Assembly: GCF_018861045.1 (NCBI RefSeq)
Contig: NZ_JAHKQJ010000007.1
Span: 768,306-832,305, forward strand
Source of the DNA: Octadecabacter sp. B2R22
GTDB lineage: Bacteria > Pseudomonadota > Alphaproteobacteria > Rhodobacterales > Rhodobacteraceae
Reading direction: 5' to 3'
DNA length: 64,000 nt
The notes beneath the pieces were generated by a model. The model did no database searches and was not told the DNA's origin. It was given only the letters and a program-made list of their open reading frames with translations. Of this stretch, positions 39,646 to 49,771 are shown one piece after another (the stretch's first letter is position 1; every line of letters begins with the position of its first letter). A program made the position numbers and the translations under genes.

Positions 39646-40266
39646 TTACGGGTGCAATCGCCGGATTACCCACGGGTCAACTCGCCCTTCCCGCGACCAT
39701 TTAAATCTATCGTGCAACCTAAAGTCCCCATCGGCCCAAAACTCGATTTCAACTGGAGAGATTCGAAAGCCACCCCAAAATGGAGGACGTTCAGGATTGA
39801 TCCCTTTCGCTGCCGTCACCTTGGCGACACCTGCAAGGAGAGACGAGCGCGATGACAGAGGCTGAGACTGATCGGACGCCCAAGCGCCAAGGCGGCTCTT
39901 GAGGCTTCGCGAGGCGTAATATTCATCCGCCTGCGGTCCCTCTTCACGGGTCACGAGACCACGTACTCGGATCTGACGCCGTAAAGACTTCCAATGAATT
40001 ACAAATGCAGCTTTGCCGGTGGCGGCGATCTCTTGCCCTTTTTGGCTCCCGTAATTGGTATAGAAGACGAACGCCCCATCCCCATCATCAAGGACTTCGA
40101 TTTCTTTCAACAAGACCATCCGCACATTCGGAAGCCCATCTTCATCAACAGTCGACAAAGCCATAGCGTTAGGATCATTGATCTCACTGGCTGTCGCTTC
40201 GGCGAGCCAATCCCGCGCGATCGCGAAAGGATTGTCACCTGCAAATTTTCCACTGCGGTCTGCCAT
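39646..40266 (-). CDS. pdxH: Pyridoxamine 5'-phosphate oxidase
   Basis: PdxH uses FMN and oxygen to turn pyridoxine or pyridoxamine 5'-phosphate into pyridoxal 5'-phosphate, the cofactor of the aminotransferases in this window. The 206-residue protein has [50 protein letters not shown], and the C-terminal signature [14 protein letters not shown] through [10 protein letters not shown]. Full length. It is divergent from fabI, with about 160 bases between. Confidence 0.95.
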   Translation of the reverse strand: MADRSGKFAGDNPFAIARDWLAEATASEINDPNAMALSTVDEDGLPNVRMVLLKEIEVLDDGDGAFVFYTNYGSQKGQEIAATGKAAFVIHWKSLRRQIRVRGLVTREEGPQADEYYASRSLKSRLGAWASDQSQPLSSRSSLLAGVAKVTAAKGINPERPPFWGGFRISPVEIEFWADGDFRLHDRFKWSREGRVDPWVIRRLHP

Positions 40267-40423
40267 GGGAACCTCGTTTGTTTTGGGTGCTCCTTTATAG
40301 GTGGCCCGTCGCCGTCATTGGTCAAGACCTGATCTACAACATCTTGAAGCAACCGCCCCGATCCCCTACACCGTTCTGAACAATAAACCGCCAAAGGCGC
40401 GGGTAAACTTTTAGGGGACATCT

Positions 40424-41236
40424 ATGCCATCTAATTTGATGCAGGGAAAACGCGGACTGATCATGGGTCTCGCCAATGACAAATCCATCGCTTGGGGGAT
40501 CGCCAAAGCTTTGGGTGATGCGGGGGCGGAACTTGCGTTCTCTTATCAAGGCGATGCTTTGAAGAAACGTGTGGCCCCATTGGCTGCGTCCCTTGGGTCC
40601 GACATGGTGTTGCCTTGCGATGTAAGCGACGCCGCATCTATTGATGCGCTTTTTGATGGTATTAAGGAGAAATGGGACAACATTGACTTCGTTGTTCATG
40701 CTATTGGTTTCTCAGACAAAAACGAGCTGCGTGGCCGTTACGTTGATACCAGTGCAGATAACTTCCGCATGACGATGGATATTTCCGTCTATTCTTTCAC
40801 CGCCGTGATGCAGCGCGCAGAAAAGATGATGAACCCGGGCAGCAGCGCGATCACGCTGACCTATTACGGCGCTGAACGCATTATGCCGCACTACAATGTC
40901 ATGGGTGTGGCCAAGGCCGCATTGGAAGCCAGCGTGCGTTACCTCGCCGAAGACCTCGGAAAAGATGGCATTCGCGTGAACTCCATCTCCGCGGGCCCGA
41001 TCAAGACGCTTGCGGCATCTGGCATTGGCGATTTCCGCTACATCCTGAAATGGAACGAATATAACTCGCCTCTTCGTAAGAACGTGACGATTGATGAAGT
41101 CGGCGGGTCCGCTCTTTATCTGCTGAGCGATCTGAGCAATGGGGTGACGGGCGAAACACACCACGTGGATGCGGGGTATCACGTTGTCGGCATGAAAGCC
41201 GTCGACGCGCCAGACATGTCACCGAACAAAGGCTAA
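40424..41236 (+). CDS. fabI: Enoyl-[acyl-carrier-protein] reductase (NADH), FabI type
   Basis: FabI performs the last reduction of each fatty acid elongation cycle. The 270-residue short-chain dehydrogenase has the divergent nucleotide motif GLANDKSIAWGIAK in place of GxxxGxG, HAIGFSDKNEL, and the active-site YYGAERIMPHYNVMGVAKAALE with the Tyr-x6-Lys arrangement typical of FabI. The ATG follows AGGGGA. Gpt follows 37 bases later on the same strand. Confidence 0.94.
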   Translation: MPSNLMQGKRGLIMGLANDKSIAWGIAKALGDAGAELAFSYQGDALKKRVAPLAASLGSDMVLPCDVSDAASIDALFDGIKEKWDNIDFVVHAIGFSDKNELRGRYVDTSADNFRMTMDISVYSFTAVMQRAEKMMNPGSSAITLTYYGAERIMPHYNVMGVAKAALEASVRYLAEDLGKDGIRVNSISAGPIKTLAASGIGDFRYILKWNEYNSPLRKNVTIDEVGGSALYLLSDLSNGVTGETHHVDAGYHVVGMKAVDAPDMSPNKG

Positions 41237-41273
41237 CCCCTTTCGCTGCTATACCTTCTAAAGGAACCGAACC

Positions 41274-41792
41274 ATGACCGACCGCCTGCCCCACGAAAAA
41301 GGATTCCACATCTCTTGGGATCAAATCCACCGCGATAGCCGTGCTTTGGCGTGGCGTTTGGACGGGAAAGGCCCTGATGATGGCGCTTGGAAGGCGATTG
41401 TTGCGGTGACCCGTGGCGGTATGGCGCCCGCCATGATCATCGCGCGCGAACTTGACGTGCGCACAGTCGATACCATTTCCGTGGTGTCCTATCATTCTGG
41501 TGGCGGCAAAGCGGATCAACGCCGCGAGGCCAAGGTTCTCAAGGCGCCTGACACTGACCTGATGGGCGATGGCGAAGGCATTCTAATCATTGATGATCTG
41601 GTCGACAGTGGCAAAACACTGGAACTGGTCCGCAAGCTGTACCCAAAGGCGCATTTGGCCACCGTTTATGCCAAGCCAGAAGGCGAACCGATGGTGGATA
41701 CCTTCATCACTGGCGTCAGCCAAGACACATGGATTTTCTTTCCGTGGGACATGGCGTTACAATACGTTGAACCCTATCGCGGTAAGGACTGA
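41274..41792 (+). CDS. gpt: Xanthine phosphoribosyltransferase
   Basis: Gpt salvages xanthine and guanine by joining them to PRPP. The 172-residue protein has the PRPP loop [17 protein letters not shown] (about 104-120), [19 protein letters not shown], and the base-pocket region with [12 protein letters not shown], which identifies the Gpt type. Cytoplasmic or membrane-associated. It is two bases ahead of the next aminotransferase gene, so they are co-transcribed. Confidence 0.92.
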   Translation: MTDRLPHEKGFHISWDQIHRDSRALAWRLDGKGPDDGAWKAIVAVTRGGMAPAMIIARELDVRTVDTISVVSYHSGGGKADQRREAKVLKAPDTDLMGDGEGILIIDDLVDSGKTLELVRKLYPKAHLATVYAKPEGEPMVDTFITGVSQDTWIFFPWDMALQYVEPYRGKD

Positions 41793-41794
41793 TC

Positions 41795-42961
41795 ATGACC
41801 CTACCCCGCACCGCCACGACTTTTGCGCCACCCGTCATGGAAGCACGTCGCTGGTTGGACGGGGTAGATTTCTCTAATCGACCATTGATCAACGTCAGCC
41901 AAGCCGCGCCCGTTGATCCGCCCCCCTTAGCAATGCGCCAAGCGATGGCACGAATGATCGTGGAGATGGACGAAACCCATCTTTACGGGCCCGTGTTGGG
42001 GTTGCCTGATTTGCGAGCCGAGGTCGCCGCGCAATGGTCAACCGCCTATGGTGGTGCGATCAAACCCGAGAACGTCGCAATCACGTCAGGCTGCAACCAA
42101 GCCTTTACCGCCGCGATTTCAACGCTTTGCGCTGAGGGTGACGAGGTTATCCTACCAGTACCCTATTATTTCAATCACCGTATGTGGCTGGATATGGCGG
42201 GTGTTAAAACAGTGCCATTGCGGGCCGAGAATGGATTAACACCAAGCGCGGATGACGCCGCCGAATTCATAACTGACAAAACACGCGCCATTGTATTGGT
42301 CACACCGAACAATCCGGGTGGTGTTGAATACCCAGCCGATGTTGTGGCTGGCTTTGCGGTCCTTGCCCGCGCCCGCGGAATTGCCCTGATCATCGACGAA
42401 ACCTACCGCGATTTCGACAGCCGTGAGGGTGCGCCCCACGATCTGTTCAAAGATCCCGCATGGCAGGACACGCTGATCCAGCTCTATTCCTTTTCCAAAG
42501 CCTACCGTCTAACGGGCCATCGCGTTGGGGCCATGGTCGCTTCGCCGGAGCGACTGGCCGAGGTCGAAAAGTTCCTTGATACGGTGACGATCTGCCCTAA
42601 CCAACTTGGCCAACACGCCGCCCTTTGGGGCATGCGAAATTTAGGCGATTGGCTGGCAGGGGAACGCTTGGAAATCCTCGACCGCCGTGCCGCCATCGAA
42701 GATCAATTCCCAAGGCTCGCCGCTCTCGGCTGGGAGCTAGAAGGCTGCGGCGCGTATTTTGCCTACATGAAACACCCGTTTGAGATGCGCTCAGATGACT
42801 TCGCAAAGGATTTGGTCAAACAGGCGGGTGTTTTGACCCTGCCCGGCACAATGTTCATGCCCGATGGTATGGGCCAGCAGCACCTTCGGGTTGCCTTTGC
42901 CAACGTAGACAGCGCAGGAATCACGGCATTGTTTGATCGACTGGTCGACTATCAGCCTTAA
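41795..42961 (+). CDS. PLP-dependent class I/II aminotransferase
   Basis: This 388-residue fold-type I aminotransferase has SGCNQAFTAAISTL, TPNNPGGVEYPA, IIDETYRDFD and the PLP lysine in SFSKAYRLTGHRVGAM near residue 235. It is only distantly like the aminotransferase at 20225. The substrate is not determined. It follows gpt with a two-base gap and uses an ATG near TGATC. Confidence 0.88.
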   Translation: MTLPRTATTFAPPVMEARRWLDGVDFSNRPLINVSQAAPVDPPPLAMRQAMARMIVEMDETHLYGPVLGLPDLRAEVAAQWSTAYGGAIKPENVAITSGCNQAFTAAISTLCAEGDEVILPVPYYFNHRMWLDMAGVKTVPLRAENGLTPSADDAAEFITDKTRAIVLVTPNNPGGVEYPADVVAGFAVLARARGIALIIDETYRDFDSREGAPHDLFKDPAWQDTLIQLYSFSKAYRLTGHRVGAMVASPERLAEVEKFLDTVTICPNQLGQHAALWGMRNLGDWLAGERLEILDRRAAIEDQFPRLAALGWELEGCGAYFAYMKHPFEMRSDDFAKDLVKQAGVLTLPGTMFMPDGMGQQHLRVAFANVDSAGITALFDRLVDYQP

Positions 42962-43040
42962 GTTCGCTTGCACGTGGCTCATGGCCCGCTTATTCAGTTG
43001 CAAACTAGTATAACGACCGCAACACGAAGGCGCGCGAACC

Positions 43041-44888
43041 ATGGCCAAAGGCTCAACCAAAAACTTCTTTGTCTGGATCATTCTGGGCCTTCTGTTCGTC
43101 GGCCTTATGGGCTTCGGCGCCAGTGGATTAAGCGGCAATATCAGCTCTATCGGTTCTGTCGGGGAAAAGTCCCTGCCGGTGCAGACATATTTCAATGAAT
43201 TGCAGACCCAGATCGCGATCCGCAGTTCCCAGATTGGGCGCCAGATGTCCTTCCCTGAGGCCGAGGCAGAGGGTCTACCGATCCGTGCATTACAGTCTGC
43301 CGTTGCTGAGCGCAGCTTGGACAACGAAGCCGCGGTTTTGGGGCTTTCTGTCGGTGACGCGACGATAAGCGAACAAGTCTTGGGCAACCCGTCCTTTCGC
43401 GGTGGTGACGGAACATTCGATCAGGCACAATACCGTGAGGCGCTTGCGCGTTCTGGTCTAAGTGTGCGCGAATACGAGACAACCCTGCGTGAAGGCGCAG
43501 CACGTGCGCTTCTTCAAGGTGCCGTTTACACAGGCATGCCTGACCCAGAAGCCTTTGGCGAAGCTGTGGCCGCATTCACCCGCGAAGGACGCACATTCAC
43601 ATGGGCGCCCGTGACTGAGGCGAACGTCGAAGTTGCTTTGAACCAGCCCTCTGACGCTGACTTGCAGGCCTTCTACGATGCAAACCCCGCGTCCTTCACC
43701 ACACCGGAAGTGCGCGTCGTGCGTTATGTCTGGCTGACCCCTGCGATGATCCAGGACGATGTTCCCGTGGACGAAGCCGAGCTGCGCGAAGAATATGATG
43801 CCCGCATCGACGAGTTTGTCGTTCCCGAGCGCCGCTTGATCGAACGTTTGGTGTTTGGTGACGAAGCCGAAGCACAGGCCGCGCTTGATGCGATTGCCGC
43901 TGACGAGACGTCCTTCCCAGAACTGGTCGCAGAACGTGGCCTGACGTTGGATGATGTGGATGCCGGCGATGTGAGCCTTTCTGAAATGGGCGGCGACGCT
44001 GGCCCTGCGATCTTTGCGTCCGAGACAGGCGACGTGACCGGCCCGTTCTTGACCGATCTTGGCCCTGCCTTGTTCCGTATGAACGCCGTATTGTCCGCCC
44101 GTGAAACCACATTCGAAGAAGCCCTGCCGATCTTGCGCGAAGACGAAGCCGCCGCACGTGCGGGCCGTATCATCGAAGACCAGATCGACCCGATCACCAA
44201 CCTGCTGGCTGGCGGTGCGGGTCTTGAAGACGTCGCCGAACAGACCGACATGGAATTGGGCGAGATTGAGTGGAGCGAAGACAACAGCGAAGGCATCGCC
44301 GCCTATGCGTCCTTCCGCGAACTGGCAGCCGCGCAAAATGTTGGTGATTACGCAGAACTGACGGACCTTGATGATGGAGGGCTGTTCGCAATTGAAGTCA
44401 CCGAAGTCCGCGCTCCTGCTCTGATCCCGTTGGAAGATGCGCGAGTTGATGCCGCCGCAGGTTGGGCCATTCAAGCGACGGCTGACGCCGTTTTGGCCGA
44501 CGCCGAAGCAATCGCCGAAGAATTGCGCACGACCGTTCAGGACTTTGGCGCGTTCGATCTTGAGACCGTACAAGAAAACGCCATGACCCGTCGTGGTTTC
44601 ATCAATGGTGCGCCGACGTCGTTCCTTACTGAAGTTTTCGAAATGGAGATCGGCGATGTGCGCGTGATCGCAAACGGCGAAGACGCGATTATCGTGCGCT
44701 TGGATGATGTGTCCGGTGCGGACCCGAGCGACGAAGCCTATGTTGCTGAAGTTGCCGCCGTCGCCGAATCCGCTGGCGAAGGCATCGCACAGGACGTCTA
44801 TGAGCTATACGGGCGTGCGATCCAGATGCAGACCGACGTTCAAATCAACGATGCTGCGGTGAACGCCGTACATGCGAATTTCCGCTAG
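43041..44888 (+). CDS. PpiD-type peptidylprolyl isomerase/chaperone
   Basis: The 615-residue protein has a single N-terminal transmembrane helix (about 9-28) and a long periplasmic part, the layout of PpiD, a chaperone that receives proteins leaving the Sec channel. The SurA-like N-terminal region (about 40-190) is followed by a parvulin-like segment near 215-350 (FTTPEVRVVRYVWLTP, GPFLTDLGPALFRM) with degenerate catalytic residues, so isomerase activity may be weak. The body is very acidic. It ends 13 bases before trpE, so trpE is probably in the same transcript. Confidence 0.85.
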   Translation: MAKGSTKNFFVWIILGLLFVGLMGFGASGLSGNISSIGSVGEKSLPVQTYFNELQTQIAIRSSQIGRQMSFPEAEAEGLPIRALQSAVAERSLDNEAAVLGLSVGDATISEQVLGNPSFRGGDGTFDQAQYREALARSGLSVREYETTLREGAARALLQGAVYTGMPDPEAFGEAVAAFTREGRTFTWAPVTEANVEVALNQPSDADLQAFYDANPASFTTPEVRVVRYVWLTPAMIQDDVPVDEAELREEYDARIDEFVVPERRLIERLVFGDEAEAQAALDAIAADETSFPELVAERGLTLDDVDAGDVSLSEMGGDAGPAIFASETGDVTGPFLTDLGPALFRMNAVLSARETTFEEALPILREDEAAARAGRIIEDQIDPITNLLAGGAGLEDVAEQTDMELGEIEWSEDNSEGIAAYASFRELAAAQNVGDYAELTDLDDGGLFAIEVTEVRAPALIPLEDARVDAAAGWAIQATADAVLADAEAIAEELRTTVQDFGAFDLETVQENAMTRRGFINGAPTSFLTEVFEMEIGDVRVIANGEDAIIVRLDDVSGADPSDEAYVAEVAAVAESAGEGIAQDVYELYGRAIQMQTDVQINDAAVNAVHANFR

Positions 44889-44901
44889 GCTGAGGACTGA
44901 C

Positions 44902-46404
44902 ATGACCCCGGATTTTGACAGCTTTAGCGCAGGATATGACGCGGGCGAAAACCAGATCGTTTACACACGTCTGACTGCGGATTTGGACACTCCGGTCTCC
45001 TTGATGCTGAAACTCACAGGTGCCGGTGAACACGCGTTCTTGCTGGAATCCGTGACAGGCGGCGAAGTACGCGGTCGCTATTCGATCGTCGGCATGAAAC
45101 CTGATCTGATCTGGGACTGCCGAGGCACACAAAGCCGCATCAACCGCACCGCACGTTTCGACGATGCTGCGTTTGAGGACCAGTCAGGCGATCCATTGGC
45201 AAACTTGCGCAGCCTCATCGCCGAAAGCCGCATAGATTTGCCTGCCGATTTGCCTGCCGCCTCTGCGGGGCTGTTCGGTTATTTGGGCTATGACATGATC
45301 CGCCTTGTGGAACATCTGCCCGACGTGAACCCTGATCCGCTCGGCCTGCCCGATGCGGTTATGTTGCGCCCCTCAGTTGTTGCGGTGCTGGACGGTGTTA
45401 AGGGCGAAGTGATCCTTGTGGCCCCTGCCTATGCAACCTCGGGACTAAGCGCCAAAGCCGCCTACGCGCAAGCGGCGGAACGGGTTATGGACGCGCAACG
45501 CAGCCTTGAGATGCCAGTGCCAATGGCCGAACGCACCTTGGGTGCGGCTGACACTGCGCCCGACCCTGTGTCGAATTTCACCAAGTCCGGCTACATGGAA
45601 GCCGTTGAAAAGGCAAAAGACTACATTCGCGCTGGCGACATTTTTCAATGTGTTCCCAGCCAACGCTGGACCCAGACGTTTAGCGAACCACCGTTCGCAT
45701 TGTATCGTTCCCTACGGCGCACCAACCCCTCTCCGTTTATGTTCTATTTCAACTACGGTGAGTATCAGGTCATTGGCGCGAGCCCCGAGATTTTGGTGCG
45801 CGTGTTCGGCAATGAGGTCACGATCCGTCCGATCGCGGGCACTCGGCCACGTGGTGAAACGCCCGAGATCGACAATGCCAACGAAGCGGATTTGATGGCC
45901 GACCAAAAAGAACTGGCCGAACATCTTATGTTGCTTGACCTTGGGCGCAACGATGCGGGTAAGGTCAGCAAGATTGGGACCGTTCGCCCAACTGAACAGT
46001 TTATCGTCGAACGCTACAGCCACGTGATGCACATCGTGTCCAACGTTGTCGGAGAATTGGCGGAAGACCAAGACGCCCTGTCTGCGTTCTTTGCCGGCAT
46101 GCCGGCGGGCACCGTGTCAGGTGCACCCAAGGTGCGCGCGATGGAGATTATTGACGAACTGGAACCAGAAAAACGCGGTGTCTATGGCGGCGGCTGCGGT
46201 TATTTCAGCGCCAATGGCGATATGGACATGTGTATAGCCCTTCGCACTGCGGTTCTAAAGGGCGACCAGCTGTATATTCAGGCCGGTGGCGGGGTTGTCT
46301 ATGACAGCGACCCAGAAGCCGAATACATGGAAACCGTCCACAAATCGAACGCGATCCGACGTGCTGCGGCGGATGCTGGGATGTTCCGGTCGGGAAATTC
46401 GTAA
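44902..46404 (+). CDS. trpE: Anthranilate synthase component I
   Basis: TrpE makes anthranilate from chorismate with ammonia supplied by TrpG. The 500-residue protein has the N-terminal tryptophan-sensing region (LLESVTGG with the LLES motif) and the chorismate domain: AGDIFQCVPSQRW, GASPEILVRV, RPIAGTRPRG, LDLGRNDAGKVS, and GCGYFSANGDMD. The ATG at 44902 follows GAGGACTGAC; the longer frame from 44872 lies inside ppiD. It is about 3.4 kb from trpG, and no leader peptide or attenuator fits in the 13-base gap to ppiD. Confidence 0.95.
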   Translation: MTPDFDSFSAGYDAGENQIVYTRLTADLDTPVSLMLKLTGAGEHAFLLESVTGGEVRGRYSIVGMKPDLIWDCRGTQSRINRTARFDDAAFEDQSGDPLANLRSLIAESRIDLPADLPAASAGLFGYLGYDMIRLVEHLPDVNPDPLGLPDAVMLRPSVVAVLDGVKGEVILVAPAYATSGLSAKAAYAQAAERVMDAQRSLEMPVPMAERTLGAADTAPDPVSNFTKSGYMEAVEKAKDYIRAGDIFQCVPSQRWTQTFSEPPFALYRSLRRTNPSPFMFYFNYGEYQVIGASPEILVRVFGNEVTIRPIAGTRPRGETPEIDNANEADLMADQKELAEHLMLLDLGRNDAGKVSKIGTVRPTEQFIVERYSHVMHIVSNVVGELAEDQDALSAFFAGMPAGTVSGAPKVRAMEIIDELEPEKRGVYGGGCGYFSANGDMDMCIALRTAVLKGDQLYIQAGGGVVYDSDPEAEYMETVHKSNAIRRAAADAGMFRSGNS

Positions 46405-46456
46405 ACAGGAAGACGCCCTTTGGCCAAGTTATGGCCAAAGGACAGAGTTACATGGC

Positions 46457-46861
46457 CTAACTGTCGCTGAGGTAATCATCCCCAGCATCTATGACGGTCA
46501 TGCTCGTTGAAGAGGTTGAGGTCTCTGCGCCTTGGGTATCAAGGCCACCGACACCGACCCCAAAATCAACGCCTTCGCCATTTAGGCCAAAGCCCATATC
46601 GACGCCGAAATAGGTGTCATCGCCGAGGTAAGCGGCCCCGACTGTCGGGCGAACCCGTTGGGATTGAAACATGTAATCAACTCCAACGCTGGCCACAAAG
46701 CTGTCTTCTTCATCATCCGAAAAGGCACGCAGGCCAACGCCGGTTTCCACATTACCGCCCCCAAAAGCCAAGCTGACACCAAATCCAAGAGCCGGATCGG
46801 CCAGTACTGGAAGTGCCGTCGTTGCAGCGAGAGCCGTCGCAAAAATAAGTGTTTTTGTCAT
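46457..46861 (-). CDS. Small secreted glycine-rich protein, unknown function
   Basis: The 134-residue protein has a clear signal peptide (about 1-21, ending VLA) and a mature part of alternating short beta-like segments rich in Gly, Phe and Asp (VGVDYMFQSQRVRPTVGAAY), like an outer-membrane beta-barrel or porin fragment, but too short for a full barrel by itself. The end is Ser/Thr-rich. No family is recognised. It is convergent with trpE and stands alone. Confidence 0.6.
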   Translation of the reverse strand: MTKTLIFATALAATTALPVLADPALGFGVSLAFGGGNVETGVGLRAFSDDEEDSFVASVGVDYMFQSQRVRPTVGAAYLGDDTYFGVDMGFGLNGEGVDFGVGVGGLDTQGAETSTSSTSMTVIDAGDDYLSDS

Positions 46862-46983
46862 GAGATGTTCCTTTATCCAAGGTGAACGAGCAGGTCTTGC
46901 TCACCCAATATATAGGTTCGGAAGCAGTGTTTTTTGAGGCCCCGCGCCAAGAGGCCGCAGCCCCTCAGCGGGCGCTAAGACCG

Positions 46984-47951
46984 CTAGGCTTGAAGCAAAA
47001 AAGCGTGGTTTCCAAAGGTTCTATTGGTCACCCAATGACGCACAGTAAAGTCTGCACCCCCAAGATTAAGGGTGGCAGTTCCGTCGTCGTTGATAGCTGT
47101 TAGACCAAGGTGGTTGAACAACGCCGTGCGGATCACGTAATCCGTCAGTCGTTCATCCAAGGAAAACGTCAAAGCGAACTCAAAATCATACTCCGTGTCA
47201 CAGTTCACATGGATGGAGTTGGTCACATCAGACGGGCGGGCGTTCGGGCCTTGCCCGCCACTCAAGAGAAACGAGGTCGCCCCCTCTTTCATGTCTTCGT
47301 CACCTTTAAACCCAAATGCATCGGCGGCCCAAATGATCTTATCCAGATCAGGGCAGGCTTTGGTGGCGATCTCGCTAAAGGTCAGGATGAGCTTTTGCAG
47401 CTTTGACTCTGGGCCTGTCAGGTCCGCCATGCTGTCATCCGTCAGCGGGTCTTGTAGGCTCAGATTGCGGCTGGCGGTGAGAGCAATGGCTTTGGTGCCG
47501 TCCGCAAGGTCAAACAGCGCGGGTCCGAGAGTATAATTGCCCCTGTTTCCCCAATCGCCTTGGATGTCCAAAAGCGCGAGGCGACAAGCGCCCAGCTGAC
47601 GTCTTCAGGCGCAAACGCAAGGAAGTCGCGTACTTCTTGTGTCGTTTCAGCAAGGTTGGGCTGGGCGTTTACAAAAGAAAGCAACTCTGCGCGTGCGTCT
47701 GGCGTGTCTGACAGCACCAAGGCCCCATCTGACACCCCGCCGCCATCGAGATGCAAAAACGAAAAGCCGTAAGGCGATCCGGTGCGCTGATACAAATGCC
47801 GCGAATTGCGCCCGCCCTCTTCGTCCATGCTTTGCTTTTCGGCAGTCTTTTCGAAGCCAAGCGCAACGAGGCGTTCGGGGAAACCGTTCGGATAGGAAAT
47901 ATCCGCGAGGTAGCAGGTTCGAAAAACGTCTAGGGCTTGGCCGATCGACAT
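46984..47951 (-). pseudogene. Frameshifted gene of unknown function (two frames, one protein)
   Basis: Two minus-strand frames, 47951-47460 and 47571-46984, overlap and together read as one protein of about 322 residues. Frame 1 starts MSIGQALDVFRTCYLADISY and is convincing up to SWALVAS near 47580, then becomes unlike protein. Frame 2 takes over with ALLDIQGDWGNRGNYTLGPAL and continues to the end; its only possible start is TTG. A -1 shift near 47575-47583 restores one reading. It is either a recent one-base deletion or a sequencing error. No family is recognised. Confidence 0.6.
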
Positions 47952-47957
47952 TAGAAC

Positions 47958-49601
47958 TTACTCAGCGGTCAAAACAGTGCTCAACGGCACCACAGCGACT
48001 TGATCGTCGTTATTTGCAGTGCCCCATAGGATCAACGCTGAGATCGTGTCCGGACGCACACGCCCGACAAGAACAACACCGCTTTCTTGGCGCGCCCGAA
48101 AGGCCGCTTGATCCACAAATCGACGGATTACACGGGCGTCTTGGTCATCCTCGTCCAGTTCACGGTAGATCACCGCAGATGGCACTCCGGCAGCATCGGC
48201 CGCACGCCCGGCCATGTTGAGCCCTTGGCTGGCAGTGACAAAGCCACGCCCTTGGGACGCGAGGATATCCATCGCTTGTTCGGTCACGTCGCGATCAGAT
48301 TGCAGCCCACCGTCGCCCACATCAAGAACAGCAACCGATTCAGGCACCGTGCTAAAGACACTTTGAAACGTAACTTCAACGTCCGTTGGCAACGCCCCTT
48401 CGGGCAATTTGGCAAGCACCGCGACCTCGAACCCGCTCTCACGGTAGGCGGCCATCAAGTCCGCTGCGTTTTCCTTTGCGGGATCAATGGCGATTGTAAC
48501 GGGGAACGTCAGTCCTGAAAGAGCGGCGGCAGCGGCGGACATGCTTCCATCGTCAATTAAAACGATCGACATCGTTGGCCTAGTCCCGACATCCACAGTG
48601 GATGCCGCGAAATCGACTAGCGCGTTAACGTTTGTGCTGTCGACCGCTGGCGCCGTCTCGCTTGCGGTTTCGGTGGCTGTCTCTTCGGTTGCGGGGCGTC
48701 GAATAGTGACGCCTGTCCCGCGATCCGCCAATAAGCTGTTCTCGCCTCCTTGAAGCTGGAGGCGCGGCGTGGCGATGTCTTCGGTCTCAGGCGCTTCGGC
48801 ATCTGGGGTAAGCGTTGTTGGGATGTCTTCTTCTGGGGGCTCAGCCGGGGCCGTTGTGTCCATCGCGGTCTCTGAGTCTTCAGGAGACGTTTCGTCTGTT
48901 TCAGTCTCGGTTTCGGACGTCTCTGGCATGGACGTATCTGGAACTGGGTCCACGTCCGGCGTCGTCGTGTCGTTCGGGCCGAGGGCACTCAGGTCCACGA
49001 CAAATGTTTCTTCGTCCGGGTCTTTTGCTTCCATTGCCGCATCGGCTTCTGGTGCCACCTCTGTTTCGGCCACAACGACAGGCTGTGCGGGCGCGGTTGA
49101 GACGGTCAAATCGGCTTCTGGTATTGGGGTTTGCGGAGCCATAGCTTGCGGATTGGGCAAGACCGGTTCTACTGGATCAACGGCAAAGCTTGCGCCTTCG
49201 CTGGCCTCTGGCGCTTGAAGTGACCCTTCGATGGTTGCGACCTCAGGTTCGTCCAGCGGATCCGTGTCTGCACGCGGCGCGGCGGCTTCCGGGCTACTGG
49301 CTTCTGGTGCGGAGGGTTCGTTTACTGTGCCGTCTGCGTCAGGCAATTCAGGCGCTTGGGGTTCTTCAATACTTACGCTGCCCACAGGAGAGGACGGCGC
49401 GGCGGTTGGCGTATCGGATGACACCGCAGTATCCGGCGTGTCGTCGGTGCTTGGTTCAACGGCTTCAACCACGGGTGCCTCGACCAAAGGGGCCTCGGGC
49501 GGCATTGTTCCGGCTGGTTGTTCTGACACCAAAGACGCCGTGCTAAGTCCCACCACAGAGACCAATCCGCCCGTCAATAATCCGCCAATCATTCCACGCA
49601 T
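47958..49601 (-). CDS. Divergent polysaccharide deacetylase family protein
   Basis: The protein (about 547 residues from M27 of the longest frame) has an N-terminal hydrophobic segment, then roughly 300 residues of acidic, Pro/Glu/Thr/Ser/Ala-rich low complexity, and a C-terminal domain (last 210 residues) of the divergent polysaccharide deacetylase type (MSIVLIDDGSMSAAAAALSG, FPVTIAIDPAKENAADLM, VAVLDVGDGG). That family, related to YibQ, lacks some metal ligands of true NodB-type enzymes, so activity is unproven. The ATG at 49601 follows GAGGG; the frame up to 49679 adds 26 unlikely residues. Probably anchored with the domain in the periplasm. Confidence 0.78.
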   Translation of the reverse strand: MRGMIGGLLTGGLVSVVGLSTASLVSEQPAGTMPPEAPLVEAPVVEAVEPSTDDTPDTAVSSDTPTAAPSSPVGSVSIEEPQAPELPDADGTVNEPSAPEASSPEAAAPRADTDPLDEPEVATIEGSLQAPEASEGASFAVDPVEPVLPNPQAMAPQTPIPEADLTVSTAPAQPVVVAETEVAPEADAAMEAKDPDEETFVVDLSALGPNDTTTPDVDPVPDTSMPETSETETETDETSPEDSETAMDTTAPAEPPEEDIPTTLTPDAEAPETEDIATPRLQLQGGENSLLADRGTGVTIRRPATEETATETASETAPAVDSTNVNALVDFAASTVDVGTRPTMSIVLIDDGSMSAAAAALSGLTFPVTIAIDPAKENAADLMAAYRESGFEVAVLAKLPEGALPTDVEVTFQSVFSTVPESVAVLDVGDGGLQSDRDVTEQAMDILASQGRGFVTASQGLNMAGRAADAAGVPSAVIYRELDEDDQDARVIRRFVDQAAFRARQESGVVLVGRVRPDTISALILWGTANNDDQVAVVPLSTVLTAE

Positions 49602-49771
49602 TCTGCTGCTGCCCTCTTTTGTGATTGCCTGCCCCCAAAGTTTCGAGGGCTTTTCCTGCCAAACCGGGCCTTGACGCACCTTGCCGTGCGGCCCATGTAT
49701 GGCGGCACTATATAAGCGTCGCCCACGTGGGTGATAGCCTAAAATTAACCCATCCGTAAGGCGGCAATTCC

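Noticed and set aside
44889-44901. Tryptophan attenuator before trpE
   Set aside because: The gap to ppiD is only 13 bases, so no leader peptide or terminator fits.
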